64,000 nucleotides of DNA, from assembly GCA_934500875.1 (NCBI GenBank), contig CAKSTL010000001.1:1-64000 (forward strand), given 5' to 3'. The stretch is from an uncultured Clostridia bacterium. Lineage in GTDB: Bacteria; Bacillota; Clostridia; UMGS1810. Within the stretch, counting starts at the first letter, position 1, and each line of letters begins with the position of its first letter. The position numbers and the translations under genes were made by a program. This document shows positions 23,354-31,637 of this stretch, in pieces. The notes beneath the pieces were generated by a model. That model had not been told where the DNA came from. It saw nothing but the letters and a program-made list of their open reading frames with translations, and ran no database searches.

Positions 23354-24721
23354 TTATCTTCCGAAGAAATCTTTTTTCGCTTCTTCTATTCTTTTTTCCA
23401 TTTCGTTTATAAGCGATACGCAATCATCCCCATATACAAGCAGCCGCTCAATAAGCATTCCCGAAGCGGCAAAAAGCTCGCTTTGCCTCGGAAAATAATT
23501 TCTGAGAAGAAAATGCGCATATTTTGCCAAACGAAAATCACCGTATATGCGTGCCGGTGTGTCCGCCACCTTTTCAACCGCAACCGCAAATCCGTCGTCA
23601 AGCGCCTTGAACACGCCGTTTCCGTCATCAAAAAGAAGCGTATACGTTTCATCAAACCAGCTTGAACCGGGAAGTGACGAATGGCTGTCACTTGAGGCAA
23701 CAATCGGCATTTTTATGCCCTTAAGGCGCAGATTATAATACATATCAAGCTGCAAATTGTTTTCTTCAGCACTGCATCCGCCCATAATTTCAAAAGCGTC
23801 GCACAGTCTGTTTTTAAAAATTGCCTCGCTCATTTTTGTTTCGGTGTGATACTGTTCCTTGATTTTCCAGAACGGGTGCGGAAAAATTGCATATCCGCCG
23901 CTCCTTTTTATTTCATTATATATCCACAGCCTGTAAAGGTATTCCTTTTTGTCAACTCCGCTTGGAATTTGCGTATGCCCCTCAAGCTCTTTAACCTCTT
24001 TTTCAACACGCTCCGGCTCGTTTATAAAAATCTCGTTTACGCTGTATCGGCTTCCGACGTTAACCATATGAATAAGACCCTTGTAATCGTTTTGCACTTC
24101 CTCGCCGCAAACAATTTCAAAGTTTTTTAAAAAGCTTAATTTATCCGATACAAACCGTGACGAATTATAAACATTGTGGTCGGTCATTGATATAAAATCA
24201 AAGCCTTTTTTCCTGTAATTTGCCGCCGTTCTTTCGGGATTTTCCGCTCCGTCCGACCAGTTGGTATGAATATGAAAATCGCATTTTTTAGCGTTTCTTT
24301 CGTATAAATCGGGCAAAAGCGAAAAAATCGAAAGCGTAAATCCTCTTGCCGGGACGTTTATAAGATTTCCCCAGCCTGCCTTCAGCGCCTCGTAAATCGG
24401 CGGCTGATATTTTTTATATTCTTCAACCGGTGCGCTGATATGTATATGCCATTCCTGCTCGCCGAAAAATCTGTGCGAAATTTCAATCACACCGTTTTTC
24501 GGTTTAACACGGTGAATTTTGCGTTTCTTGCTTCGTCCGCTCAGCGTCACAAATTCGTCCTGCGAAACGTCGCTTTCCTCCATAGGAGTAAAAACTATTT
24601 CATATGTTATATCGTCAAAAAATCCGAATCTTGCATTGTAGCTGAAAATTTTAAGCGTTGTTTCCTCGTCTGCCTTAACAACCGACGGAACGACCCTAAA
24701 ATTTATCGTTTCGTTTGCCAT
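23354..24721 (-). CDS. PHP-domain metal-dependent phosphoesterase-like protein
   Basis: 455 aa. An N-terminal beta-rich domain (1-145) of unknown role precedes a PHP domain. Its metal ligands are seen in CDFHIHTNWSDG (His150, His152, Asp157), SMTDHNVY, GEEVQ, FPHPFW and SSDSHS. PHP enzymes hydrolyse phosphoesters using a trinuclear metal centre. The substrate here is unknown; members fused to extra N-terminal domains often work on sugar phosphates or nucleotides, but nothing in the neighbourhood decides it. Own promoter (24742-24771) and a GGGAGG ribosome binding site. Confidence 0.8.
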   Translation of the reverse strand: MANETINFRVVPSVVKADEETTLKIFSYNARFGFFDDITYEIVFTPMEESDVSQDEFVTLSGRSKKRKIHRVKPKNGVIEISHRFFGEQEWHIHISAPVEEYKKYQPPIYEALKAGWGNLINVPARGFTLSIFSLLPDLYERNAKKCDFHIHTNWSDGAENPERTAANYRKKGFDFISMTDHNVYNSSRFVSDKLSFLKNFEIVCGEEVQNDYKGLIHMVNVGSRYSVNEIFINEPERVEKEVKELEGHTQIPSGVDKKEYLYRLWIYNEIKRSGGYAIFPHPFWKIKEQYHTETKMSEAIFKNRLCDAFEIMGGCSAEENNLQLDMYYNLRLKGIKMPIVASSDSHSSLPGSSWFDETYTLLFDDGNGVFKALDDGFAVAVEKVADTPARIYGDFRLAKYAHFLLRNYFPRQSELFAASGMLIERLLVYGDDCVSLINEMEKRIEEAKKDFFGR

Positions 24722-24741
24722 AACTCTCTCCTCCCGACTTT

Positions 24742-24771
24742 ATTATACATTTATTCTGCGCAGCCTGTCAA
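24742..24771 (-). promoter_or_regulatory. Promoter of the PHP-domain gene
   Basis: TTGACA (24766-24771), 18-bp spacer, TATAAT (24742-24747). Confidence 0.8.
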
Positions 24772-24829
24772 CGCAAAAAAATTTTGTTTTCTTCATATTT
24801 TTTGCGTATTACAAACAATAAGTACATCT

Positions 24830-24940
24830 GAAAACGAATGCCTGTATAAAGCCGGCTTTCAGCGCACAAAATACGCAAAAAACGCTAACATATGCGATAC
24901 CGAATTATCGGGCAGCGGCTCAAACAGACATTCGTTTCTT
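24830..24940. repeat. Imperfect inverted-repeat element after copA
   Basis: AAACGAATG (24832-24840) with CATTCGTTT (24929-24937), extended by CTGT/ACAG after one mismatch, encloses about 80 bp containing a perfect 12-bp palindrome AAAGCCGGCTTT (24848-24859). It holds no gene and starts about 10 bp beyond the copA stop. It may serve as the copA 3' structure or be a small dispersed element. Confidence 0.5.
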
Positions 24941-24949
24941 AAAAATTTT

Positions 24950-27442
24950 TTATCCGACAACCTTGTAGCCTTGATTTTCCACCGCAGCTTTAAGCGTGTC
25001 ATACGGCACATCCTTTGAAAGCGAAACAATTGCCGTACCCTTTGTGTGGCTCACATCTGCACTCTTTACGCCTTCTACCGCCTCAAGGCATTTTTTAACG
25101 CTCATCTCGCAGTGTCCGCACATCATACCTTCAATTTTAAGTGTTTTTTCCATTTTTTCATCATTTCCTTTCACTGTTTTTTCTGTATTTTTGTCGGTTT
25201 CTTTCATCTTTATATTAACAAAATTAAGCCTCAGCGCATTGCTTACAACGCAAAAACTTGAAAGACTCATTGCAAACGCCGCAAACATAGGATTAAGCCT
25301 CAGATTGAAAATCGGGATAAACACACCTGCGGCAAGCGGTATGCCCAAAATATTGTAAATAAATGCCCAAAAAAGGTTTTCGTAAATATTTTTAAGCGTT
25401 GCACGGCTGAGCTTTATTGCGCCTACAGCGTCCGAAAGTCTGCTTTTCATCAAAACCACATCCGCCGACTCAACGGCAATATCCGTTCCTGCGCCGATTG
25501 CAATTCCGACATCGGCGCTTGTAAGTGCGGGAGCGTCGTTAATTCCGTCGCCGACCATAGCAACCTTTCCGCTCTTTTTAAGGTCTTGTATAACGCTTTC
25601 CTTGCCGTCGGGCATAACGGACGCAATAACCTTTCCCACACCGGCAATGCGCCCTATTGCGTTTGCGGTTTTTTCGTTGTCGCCGGTCAGCATAACCGTT
25701 TTAATTCCCATATTCTCAAGCTCGGCAACCGCCTGTCTGCTGTCATTTTTTATTGTATCGGCAACCGCAATAATGCCGAGGATTTCGTCATTTTTTGCAA
25801 AAAACATCGGCGTTTTTCCGTCATCTGCCAAATTCTCTGCGGTTTTGAGCATATCGGGCGGAATTTTTGCGTTTTCCGAAACAAATTTCATACTTCCGCC
25901 GATAATTCTCTCGCCGCCGCTTCTTGCCTCTATTCCGCTGCCCGAAAGCGTTTTAAAGTCATCAACCTCAAATGACGGAACCTTATTTTCGCCGCAAAAT
26001 TCAACAATGGCGCCGGCAAGCGGATGTTCGCTCTTTTTTTCCAAAGAATACGCAGTCTGCAAAAGTGTGCTGCGGCTTGTGTTTTTGTACGGCAAAATAT
26101 CGGTAACCGTCGGCTCGCCGTTTGTGATTGTTCCGGTTTTGTCAAGCGCAATTGTTTTAACCTTGCCCGTCTGCTCAAGCGAAACCGCAGTTTTAAACAA
26201 AATTCCGTTTTTTGCACCCACGCCGTTGCCCACCATAATAGCAACCGGCGTTGCAAGCCCCAAAGCGCACGGACAGCTTATAACCAGCACCGAAATTGCC
26301 CTTGCAAGCGAAAATCCAACATCTTTTCCGGCAAAAGACCACACAATAAACGTTAAAACGGCGATTGAAATAACCACGGGAACAAAAATGCCCGACACCT
26401 TATCAGCAGCCTTTGCGACAGGCGCTTTTGTAGCGGAGGCGTCGCTTACCATTTTAATAATCTGAGAAAGAGTTGTGTCCTCTCCCACTTTTTCCGCTAT
26501 GCATTTAAGGTATCCCGAAGTATTGACTGTTCCCTGCGATACCCTGTCGCCCTTTTCCTTGTCAACAGGTATGCTCTCGCCCGTAAGGGCAGATTCGTCA
26601 ACAGAGCCGTTTCCCTCGTCAACAATGCCGTCAACAGGAATGTTTGCACCTGCACGGACGATAAAGATATCGCCCTTTAAAACAGTATCCGCAGGTACGG
26701 TAACCTCTTTTCCGTCACGGATTACAACGGCAGTTTTCGGGGCAAGCTTCATAAGGCTTTTGAGCGCATTTGTGGTCTTTCCCTTTGAATATGCCTCAAG
26801 CATTTTTCCTACCGTAATAAGCGCAAGAATCATTGCCGCCGATTCAAAATAAAACTCGTGCATATAATGCATAACCGCCTGTGAATCGCCGTTAAGCTGT
26901 GCGCCCGTCATAGCAAACAGCGCATATGTGCTGTATACAAACGACGCACCCGAGCCGAGCGCAACAAGAGTATCCATATTCGGCGAACGGTTAATAAGCC
27001 CTTTGAAGCCGGAGATGAAAAATTTTTGATTTATAACCATAATCAGCGCCGAAAGAAGCAGCTGAACAAGCCCCATTGCAATGTGATTATCGCTTAAAAA
27101 CGGCGGAAGATACCAGCCCCACATCATATGTCCCATTGAAACATACATCAAAATAACAAGAACTGTACACGACGCTATAAGACGTGTCCGAAGAAGCTTA
27201 AAATCTTTGTTTTCGTCAATTTCGCCGCCGCTCTCTTTCTCTTTGCCGAAAAGTGAGGCACCGTAGCCTGCCTTTTGCACCACCGAAATTATTTCGCCAT
27301 CCGAAACGCTTCCTTCAACGGTCATTGAATTTGTAAGAAGATTTACGCTTACCGACTTTATTCCGTCAAGTTTTGAAACCGCTTTTTCAACACGTGCGCT
27401 GCACGCCGCACAGCTCATTCCCGTAATTTCAAATTTTTTCAT
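24950..27442 (-). CDS. copA: Copper-exporting P1B-ATPase with N- and C-terminal metal-binding domains
   Basis: 830 aa. N-terminal HMA domain with MSCAACS (Cys11, Cys14). The P1B-1 core follows, with TGES, SCPCALGLATP (CPC copper site), DKTGTITNG, the HP motif (SEHPLA) and GDGINDAP. After a charged linker at about 742-760, a second complete HMA domain with MMCGHC ends the protein. That tail looks like a fused CopZ chaperone. The pump exports Cu(I). The start at 27442 has GGTGG upstream; the longer frame to 27508 would include the promoter. Own promoter with an upstream palindrome suggests copper control, but no copper regulator gene is adjacent. Confidence 0.93.
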   Translation of the reverse strand: MKKFEITGMSCAACSARVEKAVSKLDGIKSVSVNLLTNSMTVEGSVSDGEIISVVQKAGYGASLFGKEKESGGEIDENKDFKLLRTRLIASCTVLVILMYVSMGHMMWGWYLPPFLSDNHIAMGLVQLLLSALIMVINQKFFISGFKGLINRSPNMDTLVALGSGASFVYSTYALFAMTGAQLNGDSQAVMHYMHEFYFESAAMILALITVGKMLEAYSKGKTTNALKSLMKLAPKTAVVIRDGKEVTVPADTVLKGDIFIVRAGANIPVDGIVDEGNGSVDESALTGESIPVDKEKGDRVSQGTVNTSGYLKCIAEKVGEDTTLSQIIKMVSDASATKAPVAKAADKVSGIFVPVVISIAVLTFIVWSFAGKDVGFSLARAISVLVISCPCALGLATPVAIMVGNGVGAKNGILFKTAVSLEQTGKVKTIALDKTGTITNGEPTVTDILPYKNTSRSTLLQTAYSLEKKSEHPLAGAIVEFCGENKVPSFEVDDFKTLSGSGIEARSGGERIIGGSMKFVSENAKIPPDMLKTAENLADDGKTPMFFAKNDEILGIIAVADTIKNDSRQAVAELENMGIKTVMLTGDNEKTANAIGRIAGVGKVIASVMPDGKESVIQDLKKSGKVAMVGDGINDAPALTSADVGIAIGAGTDIAVESADVVLMKSRLSDAVGAIKLSRATLKNIYENLFWAFIYNILGIPLAAGVFIPIFNLRLNPMFAAFAMSLSSFCVVSNALRLNFVNIKMKETDKNTEKTVKGNDEKMEKTLKIEGMMCGHCEMSVKKCLEAVEGVKSADVSHTKGTAIVSLSKDVPYDTLKAAVENQGYKVVG

Positions 27443-27479
27443 ATTATCACCACCGTTAGTATATCCTTTTTTCAATATT

Positions 27480-27508
27480 ATAATATATTTGCTCCCCAAA
27501 AAAGTCAA
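27480..27508 (-). promoter_or_regulatory. copA promoter
   Basis: TTGACT (27503-27508), 17-bp spacer, TATTAT (27480-27485). An overlapping TATAAT offset by 3 bp could also serve as -10. Confidence 0.65.
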
Positions 27509-27525
27509 GAGTTATTTCCAAAAAA

Positions 27526-27542
27526 CATACAAAAGTTGTATG
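27526..27542. promoter_or_regulatory. Perfect 7-3-7 palindrome upstream of copA
   Basis: CATACAA-AAG-TTGTATG lies 17 bp upstream of the copA -35. It is a plausible binding site for a dimeric regulator. The position fits an activator better than a classic CopY operator. Confidence 0.5.
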
Positions 27543-27616
27543 AATTGTCAAAAAACCTTCTTTTATAAAAGTTTTTTGTTTTAAAATTACCTTTTTTCGT
27601 GCAAAAAAGCGCCGCA

Positions 27617-27656
27617 CCAAAAAAAGCCGTCGCATCAAAAAATACGGCGGCTTTCT
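27617..27656 (-). terminator. Terminator at the end of the glycan operon
   Basis: The minus strand AAAGCCGCCGTAT...ATGCGACGGCTTTTTTT follows the GH3 stop by about 10 bp. Confidence 0.85.
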
Positions 27657-27665
27657 TTTTGTTTT

Positions 27666-29237
27666 TTAAAGCTCCACGGGCGAGAACGTATTAAATTTTG
27701 TTTCGCCGAACGCTGCCTTCACAAAAGCTTCTGCGGCGCAGTCAAGCATTGAATATGCGTTTACAAACGTACAGGAGCGTTCAAAATACTGTTTAAAGAA
27801 GTACGGCGAACCGAACGACACCCCGATTGTCTTTCTGCGTCCGTTGTTGAGCGCCTTCTGCATTGTGGAAGACGCTCTGCCGTAATAATCCAAAAATCCC
27901 ACGGGCTTGAACGAACGTGAAAACATAGCAAATATTACAAGGTCGCACTCGTTTGTGTATTTATAAAAATCGCTCGGCGTAATGTATGGTTTGTAAATAA
28001 CCTCAACGCCTCTTTTTTCGATAAGTGCACACATACGCTCCGCAATTTCAAATGCAGGCTCGTAGTTTATTACGGGAACGACAAGCACGCTTTTTACCTT
28101 TGATGCGTCAATAGGAAGATTGCCGACGGTATCCCTTATAAGGGTCATACTTTTTTCCGAAACCCTTCTCTGCGTATCTTTGACAAACTGCTTTTCGCTG
28201 TCGGTAAGGTCTTTGAACATAGGTCTGTTTTTGTCAAAAAGCCCTGCTTTTTCCTTGGTTTTCAGTATTCTTGTTACGGCGTCGTTAAGTCTTTCTTCCG
28301 AAATGTATCCGCACTCTATCGCTTTTTTCATATTCTGCACGTAGCTTTCCGTCGGCCAGAGCATCATATCGCACCCTGCCCTGAAGGCCTCTATTTCGGT
28401 TCTTTCTCTTGAGTCATACCAGCCGTTTATGCCGCCCATTCCGAGAGCGTCGGTAACAACTATTCCGTCAAATCCCATTTCGTTTTTAAGAAGGTCTGTT
28501 ATAAGCTCTTTTGAAAGCGTTGCGGGATACGGCATACCAAACTCTTCTTCACGCTCTTTCTGATACGACGCAAGCGTTATGTGTCCTGCCATAACAGTAT
28601 TAACACCTGAATCTATAAGCTCTTTGAACACCATTCCCGATTTTTTCTTCCATTCGCCAAAAGAAAGCGTGTTGTTTGTGGTAACTATGTGCTGGTCACG
28701 CCAGTCAAGCCCATCGCCGGGAAAATGCTTTGCGCACGCTGAAAGTCCGTTATCCTGCATACCCTTTACAACCTGCTTTAAAAGCCTTGACGCAACATAC
28801 GGGTCGTCGGATATTGACCTTACGTTAACAAGCGGATTTCGTTTGTTGATGTTTAAATCCGCAACAGGCGAATACGTCCAGTTTGCGCCGACGGAAAGCG
28901 CCTCAAGAGCCGTAGCTTTTCCGTAGTCGTATGCAAGTTTTTCGTCGTTTGCGGCGCCCAGTCCCATAAGATACGGCAGCGGTGTAAGGCATTTTACCAT
29001 ACCGCCGCAGCCGTTTTCAAAATCAGAGGTAATAAACGGCGGAATTTTTGAGTTTTCGTAAAGCTCTTTTACATAGCCTCTCAGCTCGTCAATTCCGCCT
29101 TCTTCGGCATCGGTTATAATCTCGCCGAAAAAGAACGCCGCCCCTGCCTGCCCGGTAATTTTTTCGCCCTTTTTCATCTGAACTACCTTTGTCTGAAGAA
29201 TTTTTTCTTCAAGCGAAAGCGAATTTATGTCAATCAT
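27666..29237 (-). CDS. Glycoside hydrolase family 3 (beta-N-acetylhexosaminidase-like)
   Basis: 523 aa. The (alpha/beta)8 domain has the GH3 signature KHFPGDG (170-176), a DQH dyad at 181-183 in the loop that supplies the His general acid in NagZ-type enzymes, and VTDALGM with the nucleophile Asp263. A second alpha/beta domain follows from about 370. No signal peptide, so it is cytoplasmic and would act on imported oligosaccharides, releasing N-acetylhexosamine or another beta-linked sugar. The ATG at 29237 follows AAGGAG; the TTG at 29258 lacks a ribosome binding site. Last gene of the operon. Confidence 0.87.
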   Translation of the reverse strand: MIDINSLSLEEKILQTKVVQMKKGEKITGQAGAAFFFGEIITDAEEGGIDELRGYVKELYENSKIPPFITSDFENGCGGMVKCLTPLPYLMGLGAANDEKLAYDYGKATALEALSVGANWTYSPVADLNINKRNPLVNVRSISDDPYVASRLLKQVVKGMQDNGLSACAKHFPGDGLDWRDQHIVTTNNTLSFGEWKKKSGMVFKELIDSGVNTVMAGHITLASYQKEREEEFGMPYPATLSKELITDLLKNEMGFDGIVVTDALGMGGINGWYDSRERTEIEAFRAGCDMMLWPTESYVQNMKKAIECGYISEERLNDAVTRILKTKEKAGLFDKNRPMFKDLTDSEKQFVKDTQRRVSEKSMTLIRDTVGNLPIDASKVKSVLVVPVINYEPAFEIAERMCALIEKRGVEVIYKPYITPSDFYKYTNECDLVIFAMFSRSFKPVGFLDYYGRASSTMQKALNNGRRKTIGVSFGSPYFFKQYFERSCTFVNAYSMLDCAAEAFVKAAFGETKFNTFSPVEL

Positions 29238-29267
29238 TGCGGTTTGCTCCTTTTTCAATAAGTATTT

Positions 29268-31493
29268 CTACAACTGTATAACAATAAGAATTTCGCTGTT
29301 TCCCTGACCGTGCAGGCTTGTCTGAATACCAACATTCATAAGCCCGGCGCCGGTGTGAATCCCGTAATCTTTTGTATGCTCCGGTATCTCGGTTTTGTAT
29401 TTCGGAGACGTCGTGTGATATTTATAATATGTTCCGCTGCCCGTAACCTTGTATTTTTTGTCTGAGTCAAGCGATTTTAAACGTATAAAATCCGCAGTTT
29501 TTCCGAATTCGATATTTTCGGAAAAGCAGAACACAACGCTTCGTTTTCTGTCGGCGTCGCTGAACTGATATGCCGCATACGGTCTGTCGTAAATTGACAC
29601 AAGCCTGAAAAATTCGCCCGTCTGAACGGTTGTGCGTATCTCTTTGTTGAGCGCAAGAAGCCTTTTTAACTCTTTCATTCTCTCCTCGGGCAGCTCTGCA
29701 AATTTAAGCGATACCGAAAGAGCGCTCATCATACCCACGTGCGCCTGAAATTCCATTGTTGTTACTCTTCGGTTTACAAGCTGCGAATACAAATCGGATA
29801 TAAAGCACGCACCGCCCGCAAATTTTGACGGCAGAAGATATGTAAATCCTTCGTGCATTCTTAAAGAATCAACCGGGTCCTGATTGTCGCTTCTGTGCAT
29901 TCTGCCCGCAAATTTAAGCATACCGAGGTCTGTTCTCTTTCCGCCGCCGGCAGAGTTTTCAAATATAAGATCAGGAAATTTTTCTTTTACGGTGCCGTAG
30001 CATTTCCACATATTTCTCACATATTTGTCCCATGCTTCCTTCTGATGTTTAATCTTCTCGCCTCTCCAGCCCAGATGCGTGTTTGCACGGTTAAAATCGT
30101 TTTTAATGTAATCAATACCGTTTTCGCTTATAAGATTTATCAGAACGTTTGTTATATATTCGCACGCCTCGTCGTTAGCCATATTAAGAGAATAACAGCC
30201 GATACCCATAATTTCAGGGTCACGGTTGTCGTAGCCCACTATCCAGTCGGGATGTTTTTCTACAATTTCGTTGAGCGGAAATACCGATTCGGGCTCAATC
30301 CACAAACCGAACTTCATACCGTATGAATGTACTCTGTCCGAAATTGCCTTAAGTCCGTTAGGAAACCTTTTTTTGTTAACCGTCCACGTGCCGAAACCCA
30401 GTCTGTGCGCCTGACCGTTGTTTACGGGCGAATCTATATCCTCGGTTCCTGTCCAGCCGCCCTCTAAAACAAACAGCTCAATGCCCGCCTCGTGTGCCAT
30501 ATCAACTTCTTTTAAAACTATCTCTTCGTTTGCAGCGTTTCTTAAACTTCCTGCCGTATTGTAAATAACGGGAAGTATTCTTTCCCTCTCCGAAGGATGT
30601 ATAATTTCCTCTTTTTCATACCTGTGCAGATTTCGTGTAACGTTTCCGAAGCCGCCGTTTGTATATCCTGCAGCAAGCACCGGCGTTTCATAAGTTTTTC
30701 CGCCTTCAAGGCATATGTCGCAGTCAAAATCATTAATGCCGCCGGTAATAACAATTCTGTCGGTCTGGTCACGTTCAAAAATAAACTTCCAGTTTCCGCT
30801 CCAAATAAGCGTGCCGAAATATACGCCGCCGAATTCTTCCTCGGAATATGTATCATCAATCATAAAAAACGGCATTGCGTCGTTTCCGGAAAGACCTTTT
30901 CTTGTTTCAACAACCCTTCGTCCGTTCTTTATAATCTCCTGTGTTTTCTGAAATTCGTGATAATATGCGCCCGGAAAATATGTAAGACGGTATTTGTCTA
31001 TATTGGGAAGGTAGTATTTTGCCGAATATGCGTTTTCAATAACAAAATCCTCATCACCGGTGTTTTTTATAACCGCACTTCGCTCAATAATGTCAAATTC
31101 CTCAAAAAGTCTGTATACAAGCGTAACCTCAATGGGATATTTCGGGTCTTTCGCCGTAACAGAGAGCGTATTTTTGTCAATTTTGTGGGATACATAATTT
31201 AAAAACACGTTTCTCGTGCCGTCCTTAAAGGTAACCTTCAGCGCAGGGTCGGTAACCGATTTTCCGCCAAAGGGACGGTATTCCTGCCTGTCGTCGATAT
31301 TAACCTGCGAAAACGGGCCGGTTGAAATGTGGCGGATAAGTTCTTCGCTTGTCGGCAAATCTATAACGTCGTTTATTCTGCCGCCCCAAAAGAGGTTGCA
31401 GATTGCGCCGCTTTCCTGAATTTCAAAAGCGTATGTGCTTTTTTTGCCGTTTAGCATAAAAATTCTTTCTTTTTCAAAATACTGAATAGACAT
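29268..31493 (-). CDS. Alpha-galactosidase, glycoside hydrolase family 36
   Basis: 741 aa, the full GH36 length. An N-terminal beta-supersandwich (1-310), then a TIM barrel with LEGGWTG (343-349), GLWIEPE, the nucleophile in KNDFNR (Asp466) and the acid/base in RSDNQDP (Asp536), and a C-terminal beta domain. It lacks a signal peptide, so terminal alpha-galactosyl residues are removed inside the cell after uptake by the adjacent CUT1 transporter. Ribosome binding site AGGAGCG upstream of the ATG. A long hairpin (31531-31617) lies between it and the upstream secreted-protein gene. Confidence 0.92.
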   Translation of the reverse strand: MSIQYFEKERIFMLNGKKSTYAFEIQESGAICNLFWGGRINDVIDLPTSEELIRHISTGPFSQVNIDDRQEYRPFGGKSVTDPALKVTFKDGTRNVFLNYVSHKIDKNTLSVTAKDPKYPIEVTLVYRLFEEFDIIERSAVIKNTGDEDFVIENAYSAKYYLPNIDKYRLTYFPGAYYHEFQKTQEIIKNGRRVVETRKGLSGNDAMPFFMIDDTYSEEEFGGVYFGTLIWSGNWKFIFERDQTDRIVITGGINDFDCDICLEGGKTYETPVLAAGYTNGGFGNVTRNLHRYEKEEIIHPSERERILPVIYNTAGSLRNAANEEIVLKEVDMAHEAGIELFVLEGGWTGTEDIDSPVNNGQAHRLGFGTWTVNKKRFPNGLKAISDRVHSYGMKFGLWIEPESVFPLNEIVEKHPDWIVGYDNRDPEIMGIGCYSLNMANDEACEYITNVLINLISENGIDYIKNDFNRANTHLGWRGEKIKHQKEAWDKYVRNMWKCYGTVKEKFPDLIFENSAGGGKRTDLGMLKFAGRMHRSDNQDPVDSLRMHEGFTYLLPSKFAGGACFISDLYSQLVNRRVTTMEFQAHVGMMSALSVSLKFAELPEERMKELKRLLALNKEIRTTVQTGEFFRLVSIYDRPYAAYQFSDADRKRSVVFCFSENIEFGKTADFIRLKSLDSDKKYKVTGSGTYYKYHTTSPKYKTEIPEHTKDYGIHTGAGLMNVGIQTSLHGQGNSEILIVIQL

Positions 31494-31530
31494 ATTTTCG
31501 CTCCTATGATATTAAAATGTGTTTGTATAA

Positions 31531-31617
31531 AAAAGCTCTCGTCACAAGCCGCTTTCTCCGGATGCTTTCGGGGCAGTTGTCTCCTTATGAAGAAGCGGCT
31601 CGCTGGTGAGAGCTTTT
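31531..31617 (-). terminator. Long nested hairpin, intra-operon terminator or attenuator
   Basis: AAAAGCTCTC (31531-31540) pairs with GAGAGCTTTT (31608-31617), and inside it AGCCGCTT (31547-31554) pairs with AAGCGGCT (31593-31600). On the minus strand a T run follows. It sits between the last secreted protein and the cytoplasmic GH36-GH3 pair and may lower or condition read-through. Confidence 0.65.
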
Positions 31618-31637
31618 ATTATAATATTACTGCGCTT

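Noticed and set aside
25602..26465. 287-codon plus-strand ORF opposite copA
   Set aside because: Antisense frame of copA; low-complexity Ser/Thr/Pro-rich composition, no family signature.
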